Shown piece by piece: positions 1 to 7,240 of a stretch of DNA of 64,000 bases. Source of the DNA: Senimuribacter intestinalis. GTDB lineage: Bacteria; Bacillota; Clostridia; Peptostreptococcales; Anaerovoracaceae. The position numbers were made by a program, and so were the translations under genes. Positions within the stretch are counted from its first letter, which is position 1, and every line of letters starts with the position of its first letter. Below the pieces are notes generated by a model. That model searched no databases. It was given only the letters and a program-made list of their open reading frames with translations, and was not told the DNA's origin. The stretch is taken from contig CALPCJ010000004.1 of the NCBI GenBank assembly GCA_943192975.1, positions 62,001 through 126,000 of the forward strand, given 5' to 3'.

Positions 1-301
1 TAGTGATAGAGTCCACCTCTGTGGTGATGACATTCTGCATATAGAGTTTCGGTCCCTTTCTGGCAACGATATAATCGTTGATGCCAGCTTGTCTTGCCAT
101 TTCATAAGCAAGGGGAATGCCTTTGGATTCGGCAGTAATGATTACGTCAAATTCCGGTGCTTTTTCAAGCAGCGCAGCGGCACTGGCACGAGTAATTTCT
201 ACATCGCTGAACATGATGAATGCGCCGATATAAAGTTCATCGTTGATTTTGCAAAGAGGCAGCTGGCGCTTGCAGCCTGCAATGGTCATTTCGTAAAACA
301 T
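1..301 (-). CDS. adenine phosphoribosyltransferase-like protein, 3' end cut by window edge
   Basis: The first 100 residues are visible, starting at ATG 301; the rest lies outside the window. The segment IITAESKGIPLAYEMAR, followed by IVARKGPKLYM, matches the PRPP/purine-binding core of the Apt-type phosphoribosyltransferases (COG0503), where a free purine base is salvaged with PRPP in the cytoplasm. The characteristic PRPP loop (VVDDVxxTGGT type) would lie beyond the edge, so base specificity cannot be judged. The start is 3 bp from the stop of the upstream HD-domain gene, so the two are probably co-transcribed. Confidence 0.75.
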   Translation of the reverse strand, partial: MFYEMTIAGCKRQLPLCKINDELYIGAFIMFSDVEITRASAAALLEKAPEFDVIITAESKGIPLAYEMARQAGINDYIVARKGPKLYMQNVITTEVDSIT

Positions 302-304
302 GAT

Positions 305-874
305 TTATTTCTCCAATTCTGCGATTTCGTCTTCGCAAGCCTGCATGGCTTCGAGGACCTCAGCCATGAGTTCTTCAAGCTCCCAGCCCAGCTGTTCAGC
401 GCCGGTTCTGATGACATCTCTGTCACAGCCTGCAGCAAAGCGCTTGTCCTTGAATTTTTTCTTTAAAGATTTCAAATCCATATCCTTACAGCTTTTGGAA
501 GGACGCAAAATAACAGCAGCGCCGATGAGTCCGGTCAGTTCGTCTGCCGCAAATAGGATTTTTTCCATCAGGTGGGTCGGTTCTACGTCAGAACATAGAC
601 CGTAGCCGTGGGAACAAACAGCATGGATAATCGCTTCGTCAACACCGGCTTCCTGCAGCAGCTGCGGCGCTTTCTTGCAGTGCTCTTCCGGCCACATCTC
701 AAAGTCGATATCGTGAAGCAGCCCGCAGACTGCCCAAAATTCAGCGTCTTCTTCAAATCCCTGTTTTTTCGCCATGTAGCGCATGACACATTCCAGTGTA
801 ATGCCGTGATGGATGTGAAACTCCTCCTTGTTATATTTTTTCAAAAGTTCCAAAGCTTCATTTCGATTAATCAT
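305..874 (-). CDS. HD-domain phosphohydrolase-family protein
   Basis: A 189-residue soluble protein with the HD signature at about His54-Asp55 (GLLHDID), further His near 22-23 and 89, and Asp111, the pattern of metal ligands in HDIG-type hydrolases. Substrates in this family range from nucleotides to phosphoesters, and nothing here fixes one. The ATG at 874 was chosen because AGGAAGTG lies just upstream; the open frame extends further 5' but has no ribosome site there. It directly precedes the phosphoribosyltransferase gene, which hints at a nucleotide-related role, but that is inference. Confidence 0.75.
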   Translation of the reverse strand: MINRNEALELLKKYNKEEFHIHHGITLECVMRYMAKKQGFEEDAEFWAVCGLLHDIDFEMWPEEHCKKAPQLLQEAGVDEAIIHAVCSHGYGLCSDVEPTHLMEKILFAADELTGLIGAAVILRPSKSCKDMDLKSLKKKFKDKRFAAGCDRDVIRTGAEQLGWELEELMAEVLEAMQACEDEIAELEK

Positions 875-938
875 TGGTATCACTTCCTGTTCTGTTAAGT
901 TTTGGTATTTCCAATTTGATACTTTCAGTATACGACAA

Positions 939-967
939 AACGCGCAGTCTTGCAAGACCTGCGCGTT
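939..967 (-). terminator. stem-loop upstream of HD gene
   Basis: Inverted repeat AACGCGCAG (939-947) / CTGCGCGTT (959-967) with an inner TCTTGCAAGA palindrome. Read leftward the stem is followed by TTTTG. It could terminate read-through from the DMT transporter gene, or act in the leader of the HD gene. Confidence 0.5.
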
Positions 968-992
968 TGCTTTGGTTGGTGATTTCTTCAGA

Positions 993-1036
993 AAACGCGA
1001 AAAGGGGCACAGTGGAACTGACCCAATTTCGCGTTT
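993..1036 (-). terminator. terminator after DMT transporter
   Basis: Stem AAACGCGAAA (993-1002) / TTTCGCGTTT (1027-1036), 10 perfect pairs with an inner GGG/CCC pairing. It sits 36 bp past the stop of the leftward transporter gene and is followed, leftward, by TTTTCT. Confidence 0.6.
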
Positions 1037-1071
1037 CTTATTATACTTTTGGAAGTGTGTGCTTATTATTG

Positions 1072-1998
1072 TTATTTTGCCTGTAAGCGCTCTTCTTTGG
1101 ATGGAAGCTGTGGTATTATAACTGCAATGAAGATGACAATGCAGCCCAGCCCCTCCAGCAGTGTGAGCCGTTCGCCTAGAATCAGTGCGCCGAAGAGCAC
1201 AGAGAATACAGATTCCAGACTTAGAATCAAAGAGGCCGCAGCAGGCTCTGCGTCTTTTTGACCTAAAACCTGACAAGTATAGGCAACACCTGAGGAGATG
1301 ACGCCGCAGTACAGAATCGGCAGCCAACAGTCTAAAATATCTGCAAGTATTGGTGTTTCAAAGATGAACATACATATGATTCCGATTATACCGGCGGTCA
1401 GGAACTGGATGCAGGAAAGCTTGATACCGTCGCATTTTGGAGAAAAGTGATCAACTACCAGAATGTGACAAGAGAAAGCGACTGCACAAATCAGAACAAA
1501 CAGTTCACCGGTATGAATGGTAAAGCCTTCTCCTTTTCCTGCCATGGTCAGCAGATAGAATCCGAATGCGCCCATGACAATGCAGCCCCAGACAATAGGT
1601 TTTACCTTTTGTCGCAGGAATAAACCCAGTACCGGTACGATGACGATGTAAAGGGATGTGATGAATCCAGCCTTTCCGGCACTAGTTTCAAAATATAGTC
1701 CGAACTGCTGCAGGGTAGAAGCGATACATAGGACGACACCGCAGGAGATACCTCCGACGATGAGGGTTTTTCTCTCAGCGGCAAGCTCCGCTTCTGTTTT
1801 AGGTGTTTCCTCTTTGTCCTTGCTCAGTGCTTTAAACACGTAAATGACGGGAATCAGCACAAGTCCGCCGATAAACATACGAATTCCGTTGTATGTGAAA
1901 GGCTCCAATGAAGCGCCCGCTTTTTGGGCAACAAAGGCGGAACCCCAGATGACTGCTGTAATCAGCAGTAAGATGTTACTGCGCATTTTTTTACTCAT
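1072..1998 (-). CDS. DMT-superfamily (EamA) transporter
   Basis: A 308-residue integral membrane protein with about ten hydrophobic segments arranged as two EamA repeats. The N-terminal ITAVIWGSAFVAQKAG and the C-terminal half with EPAAASLILSLESVFS are typical of the 10-TMS drug/metabolite transporters (COG0697). The substrate cannot be deduced. AGAGGA precedes the ATG. It is transcribed leftward, divergent from the cobalamin operon, and appears to be a single-gene unit ending at the stem-loop at 993-1036. A charged insert near residues 75-90 (KDKEETPKTEAE) is a predicted cytoplasmic loop. Confidence 0.85.
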   Translation of the reverse strand: MSKKMRSNILLLITAVIWGSAFVAQKAGASLEPFTYNGIRMFIGGLVLIPVIYVFKALSKDKEETPKTEAELAAERKTLIVGGISCGVVLCIASTLQQFGLYFETSAGKAGFITSLYIVIVPVLGLFLRQKVKPIVWGCIVMGAFGFYLLTMAGKGEGFTIHTGELFVLICAVAFSCHILVVDHFSPKCDGIKLSCIQFLTAGIIGIICMFIFETPILADILDCWLPILYCGVISSGVAYTCQVLGQKDAEPAAASLILSLESVFSVLFGALILGERLTLLEGLGCIVIFIAVIIPQLPSKEERLQAK

Positions 1999-2340
1999 AA
2001 AATTAAATCCTCTTTATTAATCAGAATTATTTCGTATCTCAATTATATTAAAAAAAGGGAAACATTACAAGCGGAGAACATTTTTTTTCATACAAAAAAG
2101 CAAAGGGGTAGTTGTATTTTGTACAAATGAAGGCATGTTTTTTGAAAATACAGTGGCGCAAAAACTGACTGAAGCGACATAGAAATTACAGAAAAGAAGG
2201 CCAAACAGTTTATCTGCCGTCCTATATGCTGATGTGTATATAGGCTTCAATGAAAAATCCGTGCTTTTCCCTCGTTTGGAATTGTGGTAAAATAGATTTA
2301 TTGTGAATGAAAGAGAGATGTAGAAGAAAGGTTACAAAAG
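1999..2340. other. intergenic region between DMT transporter and cobT
   Basis: This 342-bp divergent region holds the leftward transporter start, AT-rich sequence, a weak ATACAA/TTGTAT inverted pair near 2090-2117, and the cobT promoter at its right end. I looked for a cobalamin riboswitch leader upstream of cobT and did not find one. Confidence 0.5.
2265..2293 (+). promoter_or_regulatory. cobT operon promoter
   Basis: Extended -10 element TGG-TAAAAT (2285-2293) with a poor -35 (TTTTCC, 2265-2270) at 17 bp. The same GTGGTAAAAT box occurs before the CBS-domain gene at 7175. Confidence 0.5.
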
Positions 2341-3474
2341 ATGAGCAACGAAAAGAAATTATTTGAGCTAATTGGAAAAATAGAAACCTTGGATGAAGGG
2401 GCAATGGCAGCAGCAAAACAGCGGCAGGATTACCTGGCAAAACCGCCGGGAAGTTTAGGTAAGCTTGAGGATATCTCCATAAAAATTGCAGGGATTTCCG
2501 GAAAAGCTGTAGGAAATGATGTGTCGAAGCAGTGTGTTGTCATCATGTCTTCAGATAATGGTGTCGTTGCAGAGGGCGTCGCGTCTGCACCGCAGTCTGT
2601 TACTTTGTCCCAGACTATCAATTTTACCAGAAGATATACCGGAGTCAGCTCCATGGCAAAGTATTATGGCATTGATCTTTTAGTAACAGATGTGGGCGTT
2701 GCCATGGAAATTCCGCAGGAACTTTATACTGATGCTATGCTGACAGAAGAGGGAAAGATTCCTGTCAAGATTGTAAATAGAAGAATTGCAAACGGTACGC
2801 GGAATCTGGCAAAGGAAGCCGCTATGACCAGAGAGGAAGCGGTAAGGGCTATCCTCATCGGGATTGAAGCAGCGGAGGCGGCAAAAAAAGCTGGCGTACA
2901 GCTTATGGGCGTCGGTGAAATGGGTATCGGAAATACGACTACCAGTTCTGCAGTTTTGAGCGCATTGACCGGCGCACCTGCAAAGGACGTAGTCGGCAGA
3001 GGCGGCGGACTTAACGATGAGGGACTTGCTAAGAAGCTGAAAATCGTAGACGATGCAGTCAACAGCTGGTGCATGAGCGATCCTATAGAGAAGCTGGCAA
3101 AAGTTGGAGGCTACGATATCTGTGCTATGGTAGGTGCATTTTTGGGTGCAGGTATTTACAGGATTCCGGTTGTAATTGACGGTTTTATTTCTGTTGTTGC
3201 AGCTTGTGTTGCCAAGGAACTGAATCCGAGGGTGGTGGATTATATGTTTGCTTCCCACAAATCCTACGAAATCGGTTATGTGATTGCAATGGATCGACTG
3301 GGTCTTGCGCCGATGTTTGATCTTGGCATGCGTCTTGGAGAAGGAAGCGGCTGCCCGATTGCATTTAAAATTATCGAAACTGCCATTGCGTCCATGAATA
3401 TCATGAAGACCTTGGAAGAAGCGTCTATTGACGGCGATTACTTAGAAGAAATTAGAAGGGAAAATTTATTCTAA
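2341..3474 (+). CDS. cobT: nicotinate-nucleotide--dimethylbenzimidazole phosphoribosyltransferase
   Basis: CobT makes alpha-ribazole-5'-phosphate, the lower-ligand nucleotide of cobalamin, from a benzimidazole base and nicotinate mononucleotide. The 377-residue protein carries the N-terminal KPPGSLGKLE signature, a glycine-rich core (GEMGIGNTTTSSAV, VVGRGGGLNDEG) and the C-terminal GEGSG, whose Glu (about residue 334) corresponds to the catalytic Glu of the family. AGAAAGG precedes the ATG. It is the first gene of a tight late-cobalamin operon, with the stop TAA overlapping the ATG of cobU. No corrin-ring synthesis genes are in view, so this operon suits nucleotide-loop assembly on made or salvaged cobinamide. 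Confidence 0.95.
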   Translation: MSNEKKLFELIGKIETLDEGAMAAAKQRQDYLAKPPGSLGKLEDISIKIAGISGKAVGNDVSKQCVVIMSSDNGVVAEGVASAPQSVTLSQTINFTRRYTGVSSMAKYYGIDLLVTDVGVAMEIPQELYTDAMLTEEGKIPVKIVNRRIANGTRNLAKEAAMTREEAVRAILIGIEAAEAAKKAGVQLMGVGEMGIGNTTTSSAVLSALTGAPAKDVVGRGGGLNDEGLAKKLKIVDDAVNSWCMSDPIEKLAKVGGYDICAMVGAFLGAGIYRIPVVIDGFISVVAACVAKELNPRVVDYMFASHKSYEIGYVIAMDRLGLAPMFDLGMRLGEGSGCPIAFKIIETAIASMNIMKTLEEASIDGDYLEEIRRENLF

Positions 3475-4019
3475 TGAATGTATTTATCAGCGGCGGCTGC
3501 AAGAATGGGAAGTCCATGTATGCCCAGCGGATTGCAAAGAGAATGTCTCAGGAGGAAGGAGTTCCTTTGTATTATCTGGCAACCATGATTCCTACCGACG
3601 ATGAAGATAGAGAGCGAATTACCCGACACATCGGTGACCGGGAGGGATGGGGCTTTGAGACCATTGAACAGGGAATCCAGATTGAAAAAGCTTTAGATGG
3701 AGAAGTGGACGCAGGTGGAGCCTTTCTTCTTGATAGTGTGACGGCGCTGCTTTCCAACGAGATGTTCAGGCAGGATGGAACTATTGACCTTGGTGCAGGC
3801 GAGCGGGTTTGCAAAGAACTGGTGCGCTTTGCAGAAAAGACGGGAAATACAGTGTTCGTATCGGACTATATTTATTCAGATGGTAGAATATTTGATTCTT
3901 ATACGGAAAGCTATAGAAAGGCGCTGGCGCTCATCGACAGGACCCTTGCGAAGACCTGTGACAAAGTCATCGAAGTGGCTTTTGGACATATATACGAATA
4001 CTGTGAGGAAGATAAATGA
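3474..4019 (+). CDS. cobU: adenosylcobinamide kinase / guanylyltransferase, kinase-type copy
   Basis: A 181-residue CobU-family protein that should phosphorylate adenosylcobinamide and transfer GMP to it. The N-terminus has a proper Walker A, SGGCKNGKS (residues 6-14), and the conserved RITRHIGDREGW stretch containing the His guanylylated in characterised CobU proteins. The usual C-terminal GIVP-containing segment (about residues 130-150 in the family) is replaced by SDYIYSDGRIFDSY, while the fourth gene of this operon retains that segment (GVVP). The two may share the work; see findings. It overlaps cobT by one base and cobS by four. Confidence 0.88.
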   Translation: MNVFISGGCKNGKSMYAQRIAKRMSQEEGVPLYYLATMIPTDDEDRERITRHIGDREGWGFETIEQGIQIEKALDGEVDAGGAFLLDSVTALLSNEMFRQDGTIDLGAGERVCKELVRFAEKTGNTVFVSDYIYSDGRIFDSYTESYRKALALIDRTLAKTCDKVIEVAFGHIYEYCEEDK

Positions 4020-4774
4020 AGAAATTTATAATTGGTTTTTTTATGGCATGGGGAAATTTTATTACGCTTCCCTGTCCGTATAAACGGTGGGACAGCCAGT
4101 TAAAAAACATGATGCTGGCATTTCTGCCATCCATCGGGCTGGTGATCGGTTTACTTTGGATGGGACTGTTTTGGATCATGCTGCGGATAGAATTATCTCC
4201 GCTTTTGATCAGCTTCCTTATGATGTTTTATATTTTTGCGATATGCGGGTTTATGCATATGGACGGCTTTATGGACTGCAACGATGCAATTATGTCCAGA
4301 CGTCCGTTAGAAGAGCGGCAGAGGATTCTAAAGGATTCCACAGTCGGTGCTTTTGCGGTGGTGACGGTAGCGTTTCTGCTCCTTGCATGGTTTGCAGCTA
4401 TGTCGACGGCGATTTATAGAATTAGCTATGCAGATCTTTTGACTTTACCTGTGGTAAGCCGGGCGATCAGCGGACTTGCGGTGCTTGTGTATCAGCCTAT
4501 TGGGCACAGCCAGTATGTGGAAGACTACAAAGCTCCGGGCAGATGGAAGTATCGGCTTTCCGTGCTGCTGCAAACAGGGCTTGTAATGGGGCTTTCTGTG
4601 CTTCTGGGCGCAGGATGGATTAAAATGCTGATTTGCAGCGCAGTGATCGCTGCTGTCGGCTTTATCGCATGTCTTTATGCGAGGAAACAATTAGGTGGTA
4701 TGAGCGGCGATATTGCGGGGTATACCATTTGTATCAGTGAACTGGCAGGCATTTTTGCGCTGGCGGTGCTTTAA
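4016..4774 (+). CDS. cobS: adenosylcobinamide-GDP ribazoletransferase (cobalamin synthase)
   Basis: CobS joins adenosylcobinamide-GDP to alpha-ribazole(-5'-phosphate), the final membrane-bound step of cobalamin assembly. The 252-residue protein is strongly hydrophobic with six or so membrane segments and retains the metal-binding region HMDGFMDCNDAIMS (normally HxDGLaDtxDg), followed by the REERlxILKDSxvGaFA-type stretch (RQRILKDSTVGAFAVV). The start overlaps the cobU stop in an ATGA arrangement, indicating translational coupling. Confidence 0.92.
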   Translation: MKKFIIGFFMAWGNFITLPCPYKRWDSQLKNMMLAFLPSIGLVIGLLWMGLFWIMLRIELSPLLISFLMMFYIFAICGFMHMDGFMDCNDAIMSRRPLEERQRILKDSTVGAFAVVTVAFLLLAWFAAMSTAIYRISYADLLTLPVVSRAISGLAVLVYQPIGHSQYVEDYKAPGRWKYRLSVLLQTGLVMGLSVLLGAGWIKMLICSAVIAAVGFIACLYARKQLGGMSGDIAGYTICISELAGIFALAVL

Positions 4775-4792
4775 GAAAGGACGGGAAAAGAA

Positions 4793-5173
4793 ATGATTTT
4801 TATTTTCGGTGGTGCGTATCAGGGAAAATTGGATTATGCGCTTGAGAACTACGACTTGACGGAAAAAGATGTACACCATTGCGATATGGAGTCCATGGTG
4901 CTGAACTTTGATAGAAAGGTTATTGATAATCTGGACCGTTTTGTGCTGGCGTGCATTAAGGAAGACGTCAATGCGAAGGAGTGTCTGGAAGACAATATTG
5001 ATAAGCTGCGGGACAAAATTATTATCTGCGATGATATTTCTCAGGGAGTGGTGCCTATGGACAAGACCGAACGGGCATGGAGAGAAGCTACCAGCAGGTG
5101 TATGACCTATTTGGGGCAGGAGGCAGACGAAGTGATTCGTATTTTCTGCGGAATCGGCAGCAAGATTAAATAA
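4793..5173 (+). CDS. CobU-like protein with degenerate P-loop
   Basis: A 126-residue protein, well short of a full CobU (about 180). It begins MIFIFGGAYQGKLDYAL, a Walker A-like loop in which the Ser/Thr after the Lys is Leu. It lacks the RIxxHxxxR stretch with the guanylylated His. Its C-terminal half (ICDDISQGVVP..., then ADEVIRIFCGIGSKIK) aligns well with the CobU C-terminus (GIVP...ADEVYLVVAGLPLRLK). It lies between cobS and cobC, 18 bp after cobS with AAGGA ahead. A partner subunit or regulator of the main CobU is a reasonable inference; its catalytic ability is doubtful. Confidence 0.7.
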   Translation: MIFIFGGAYQGKLDYALENYDLTEKDVHHCDMESMVLNFDRKVIDNLDRFVLACIKEDVNAKECLEDNIDKLRDKIIICDDISQGVVPMDKTERAWREATSRCMTYLGQEADEVIRIFCGIGSKIK

Positions 5174-5186
5174 TTAAGGGGAGACA

Positions 5187-5813
5187 ATGGTATCAAAAAT
5201 TTACCTGATCAGACATGGAATTACGGAAGGAAATCAGAAAAAATGGTTTTATGGTGCGGCGGACTTACCGTTGGCGGATGAAGGTATCGCGGCACTGGAG
5301 AAAGCTGCTTCTGGCGGCATATATCCGCAAATTCCGGAGGACGCAGACTGCTATACGACAGGACTTTTGCGCACGGAGCAAACCTTTGAGCTGATTTTTG
5401 GAGAGCGTAATCATGGTGTGATTCGCAATTTGCGGGAGATGGAGTTTGGAGATCACGAGTGCAAATCCTACGAGGAGCTAAAGGATAATGAGGAATTTTC
5501 TGCTTGGTGCTGGGACGAGACCGGTGAGGCGGTTTTGACTGGCGGCGAGACGAAAAATGCCTTTGCAGCCAGAATTTCTGCCGGCCTTAGGGAACTTGTC
5601 GGTTATCACCGTTTGAAAGAACTTTCTCATCGCCACGACGGCAAGGACGCAATCACAGTCGTAATCTGTCACGGCGGTGGAATTTCTGCCGTTATGCAGG
5701 AACTTTTTCCGACAGCAAAGGACAGCATGTGGGACTGGATGCCGGAGCCAGGATTCGGCTATGCAGTGGAATTTAAAGATGGCGAGCCAGCTTCCTTTGA
5801 GGAAATTAAATAA
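5187..5813 (+). CDS. cobC: alpha-ribazole phosphatase, histidine phosphatase family
   Basis: A 208-residue histidine-phosphatase with the phosphohistidine motif IRHGITEGN near the N-terminus and a second conserved His in VVICHGGGISAV. In this operon (last gene after cobT, cobU, cobS) it most likely dephosphorylates alpha-ribazole-5'-phosphate or the final cobalamin phosphate, the CobC role. On sequence alone it could be a general phosphoglycerate-mutase-type phosphatase. AGGGGAGA precedes the ATG. It ends convergent with birA. Confidence 0.82.
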   Translation: MVSKIYLIRHGITEGNQKKWFYGAADLPLADEGIAALEKAASGGIYPQIPEDADCYTTGLLRTEQTFELIFGERNHGVIRNLREMEFGDHECKSYEELKDNEEFSAWCWDETGEAVLTGGETKNAFAARISAGLRELVGYHRLKELSHRHDGKDAITVVICHGGGISAVMQELFPTAKDSMWDWMPEPGFGYAVEFKDGEPASFEEIK

Positions 5814-5854
5814 TCCAATAAATATATAAAAATCAAAAGGTTTTTTACTACTTG

Positions 5855-6075
5855 TGCATATATCCGGGAAAAGAGCCTAAAATATGCATAAAATCTTGAG
5901 GGAATCTGCATATTTTTGATGTTTTTTCTCCTGATATGCATTTTTGCCATTAAAAAACTCTGAAATAACAGATGGATTGTCGGTTCGTTGTGTTAAATGT
6001 GCATATATAACGCAAAAATCCCGAAAATATGCAGACCAATGTGCATATTTTCGGGATTTTCTTTGAAAATATGTA
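5855..6075. repeat. four-unit phased inverted-repeat element, family alpha, copy 1
   Basis: Four 34-bp units, each TGCATAT-N20-ATATGCA (last one ATATGTA), start at 5855, 5907, 6000 and 6042. In every unit the two half-motifs are exactly 27 bp apart. Unit starts are 52, 93 and 42 bp apart, the same series as in the copy at 54239-54459. Unit interiors are partly conserved, with TTTTC and GAAAA towards the right half. It fills most of the gap between convergent cobC and birA. Confidence 0.8.
6015..6060. terminator. bidirectional terminator cobC/birA
   Basis: A perfect 19-bp stem (6015-6033 / 6042-6060, arms AAAATCCCGAAAATATGCA and its complement) with an 8-base loop and A/T tracts on both sides, placed between convergent genes. 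It is built from parts of repeat units 3 and 4 of the alpha element. Confidence 0.8.
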
Positions 6076-6097
6076 TTTTGTCACAGGGCAGAAGCAA

Positions 6098-7072
6098 CTA
6101 TTCTTCTAGTCGCACGGATACCTCCCCCGTGGTGAGGGTTTCTATTTGGCGCATTTTCGGACCCTCCATGTATTCCACTACCAGTCCGCCATTGTCGTCG
6201 ATATCGATGGCTCGGGCCTTGATAGAAGTACTGTTGAGATTTGCATGAACACGGATATTTTTGCCTAAGAGAAAACACTTTGTACGGTATTCGCCGAGGA
6301 AAGATTTGCTTTCCAGATTTTCCAGTATTTCTAGAGTCTGATTATAGATTTCAGCTGCCAGCTTTCCGCGGGAGAAGGCATTCTTCTTGTCGGATACACA
6401 GCCGACGATATCTTTCAGCTCTTCTGGAAAGCTGCCGGGGAAGCAGTTGACGCCGATACCGATAATCAGGCTGTCAATTTTCCCTGATTCAAAATTGGTC
6501 TGCGCCTCTGTGAGAATGCCGCAGATTTTTTTGTTCTTATAAAAAAGGTCATTGACCCATTTGATTTTTACTTTGACGCCAGCCACTTTTTCCAGGGCGC
6601 GGCAGACAGCTACAGCTACAGCCATGGTAACGTAGAGGGATTTATTCAAATCAAAGGTTGGGCGTAGGGCAATGGTCATGTACAGTCCGGTTCCTGAGGG
6701 AGAAGCAAACATTCTGCCCAGACGGCCCCTGCCGGCTTCCTGCTTGTTGGCAATCACCATAACGGGTTTATTTCCAACGGTGATTTCCTTCGCTACATTG
6801 TTGGTGGAATCCACGGTGTCAAAGACACGCAGATCACAGGGATAGCGAAGATCGCCGACGACAGAGGCATCGGTGAGAATGTTGCTCTTTGTTTTTAGAC
6901 GATAGCCGACGCTAGGCTTGCTTTCTATATGATAACCTTCATCTTTAAGCTGCTTCATAGCTTTCCAGATGGCGTTTCTGGAAACCTGTAATTCTTCTCC
7001 GATTTTCTGACCGGAAAGAAAGATTCCTGTATTTTCACTGAGCAGTTTTAAAAGTTCGGTTTTTGTGGACAT
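6098..7072 (-). CDS. birA: biotin--[biotin carboxyl-carrier protein] ligase with N-terminal HTH (BirA)
   Basis: A 324-residue bifunctional BirA. Residues 5-60 form a winged helix (SGQKIGEELQVSRNAIWKAM), followed by the ligase domain with the biotinyl-AMP loop GRGRLGR (114-120), SPSGTGLYMTIALRP and the catalytic-lysine segment KWVNDLFYKNKKICGIL, then a C-terminal SH3-like cap. It attaches biotin to carboxylase carrier proteins and should repress biotin synthesis or uptake genes when loaded; none lie nearby. CGGAGGAA precedes the ATG and an extended -10 sits upstream. Confidence 0.93.
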   Translation of the reverse strand: MSTKTELLKLLSENTGIFLSGQKIGEELQVSRNAIWKAMKQLKDEGYHIESKPSVGYRLKTKSNILTDASVVGDLRYPCDLRVFDTVDSTNNVAKEITVGNKPVMVIANKQEAGRGRLGRMFASPSGTGLYMTIALRPTFDLNKSLYVTMAVAVAVCRALEKVAGVKVKIKWVNDLFYKNKKICGILTEAQTNFESGKIDSLIIGIGVNCFPGSFPEELKDIVGCVSDKKNAFSRGKLAAEIYNQTLEILENLESKSFLGEYRTKCFLLGKNIRVHANLNSTSIKARAIDIDDNGGLVVEYMEGPKMRQIETLTTGEVSVRLEE

Positions 7073-7104
7073 GTCGTATTCCTCCGTATTTTGTTTATAT
7101 GCTT

Positions 7105-7113
7105 AGTATAGCA
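7105..7113 (-). promoter_or_regulatory. birA promoter -10 region
   Basis: Leftward TGC-TATACT, an extended -10 box, about 33 bp before the birA ATG. No good -35 is visible (only a T-run). Confidence 0.45.
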
Positions 7114-7154
7114 CGAATTCCTATCAGAAAAAAGTTGGAGTTTGTGTGAAATCC

Positions 7155-7183
7155 TTTATTTTTTTTGATATATGTGGTAAAAT
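7155..7183 (+). promoter_or_regulatory. promoter of CNNM/CBS-domain gene
   Basis: Extended -10 TGG-TAAAAT (7175-7183) with a weak -35 TTTATT at 17 bp. Transcription would begin near 7190, which rules out the in-frame ATG at 7187 as a normal start. Confidence 0.5.
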
Positions 7184-7240
7184 ACTATGTTACAAGTACC
7201 TTTTTTTAATTCAAAATATGAGGAGGAAAACAGGAAATAT

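Noticed and set aside
2140..2340. Possible cobalamin riboswitch upstream of cobT
   Set aside because: A GCCACTG-like string occurs only on the opposite strand near 2150 and none of the other conserved B12-box elements can be found in order.
5855..6075. CRISPR array interpretation of the repeat units here and at 11451, 31766 and 54239
   Set aside because: Unit spacing is not constant (42, 52, 93 bp and so on), units are only partly alike inside, and no cas genes are in the window.
7187..7240. Longer N-terminus for the CNNM/CBS protein from ATG 7187
   Set aside because: It would begin upstream of the inferred transcription start and has no ribosome site.
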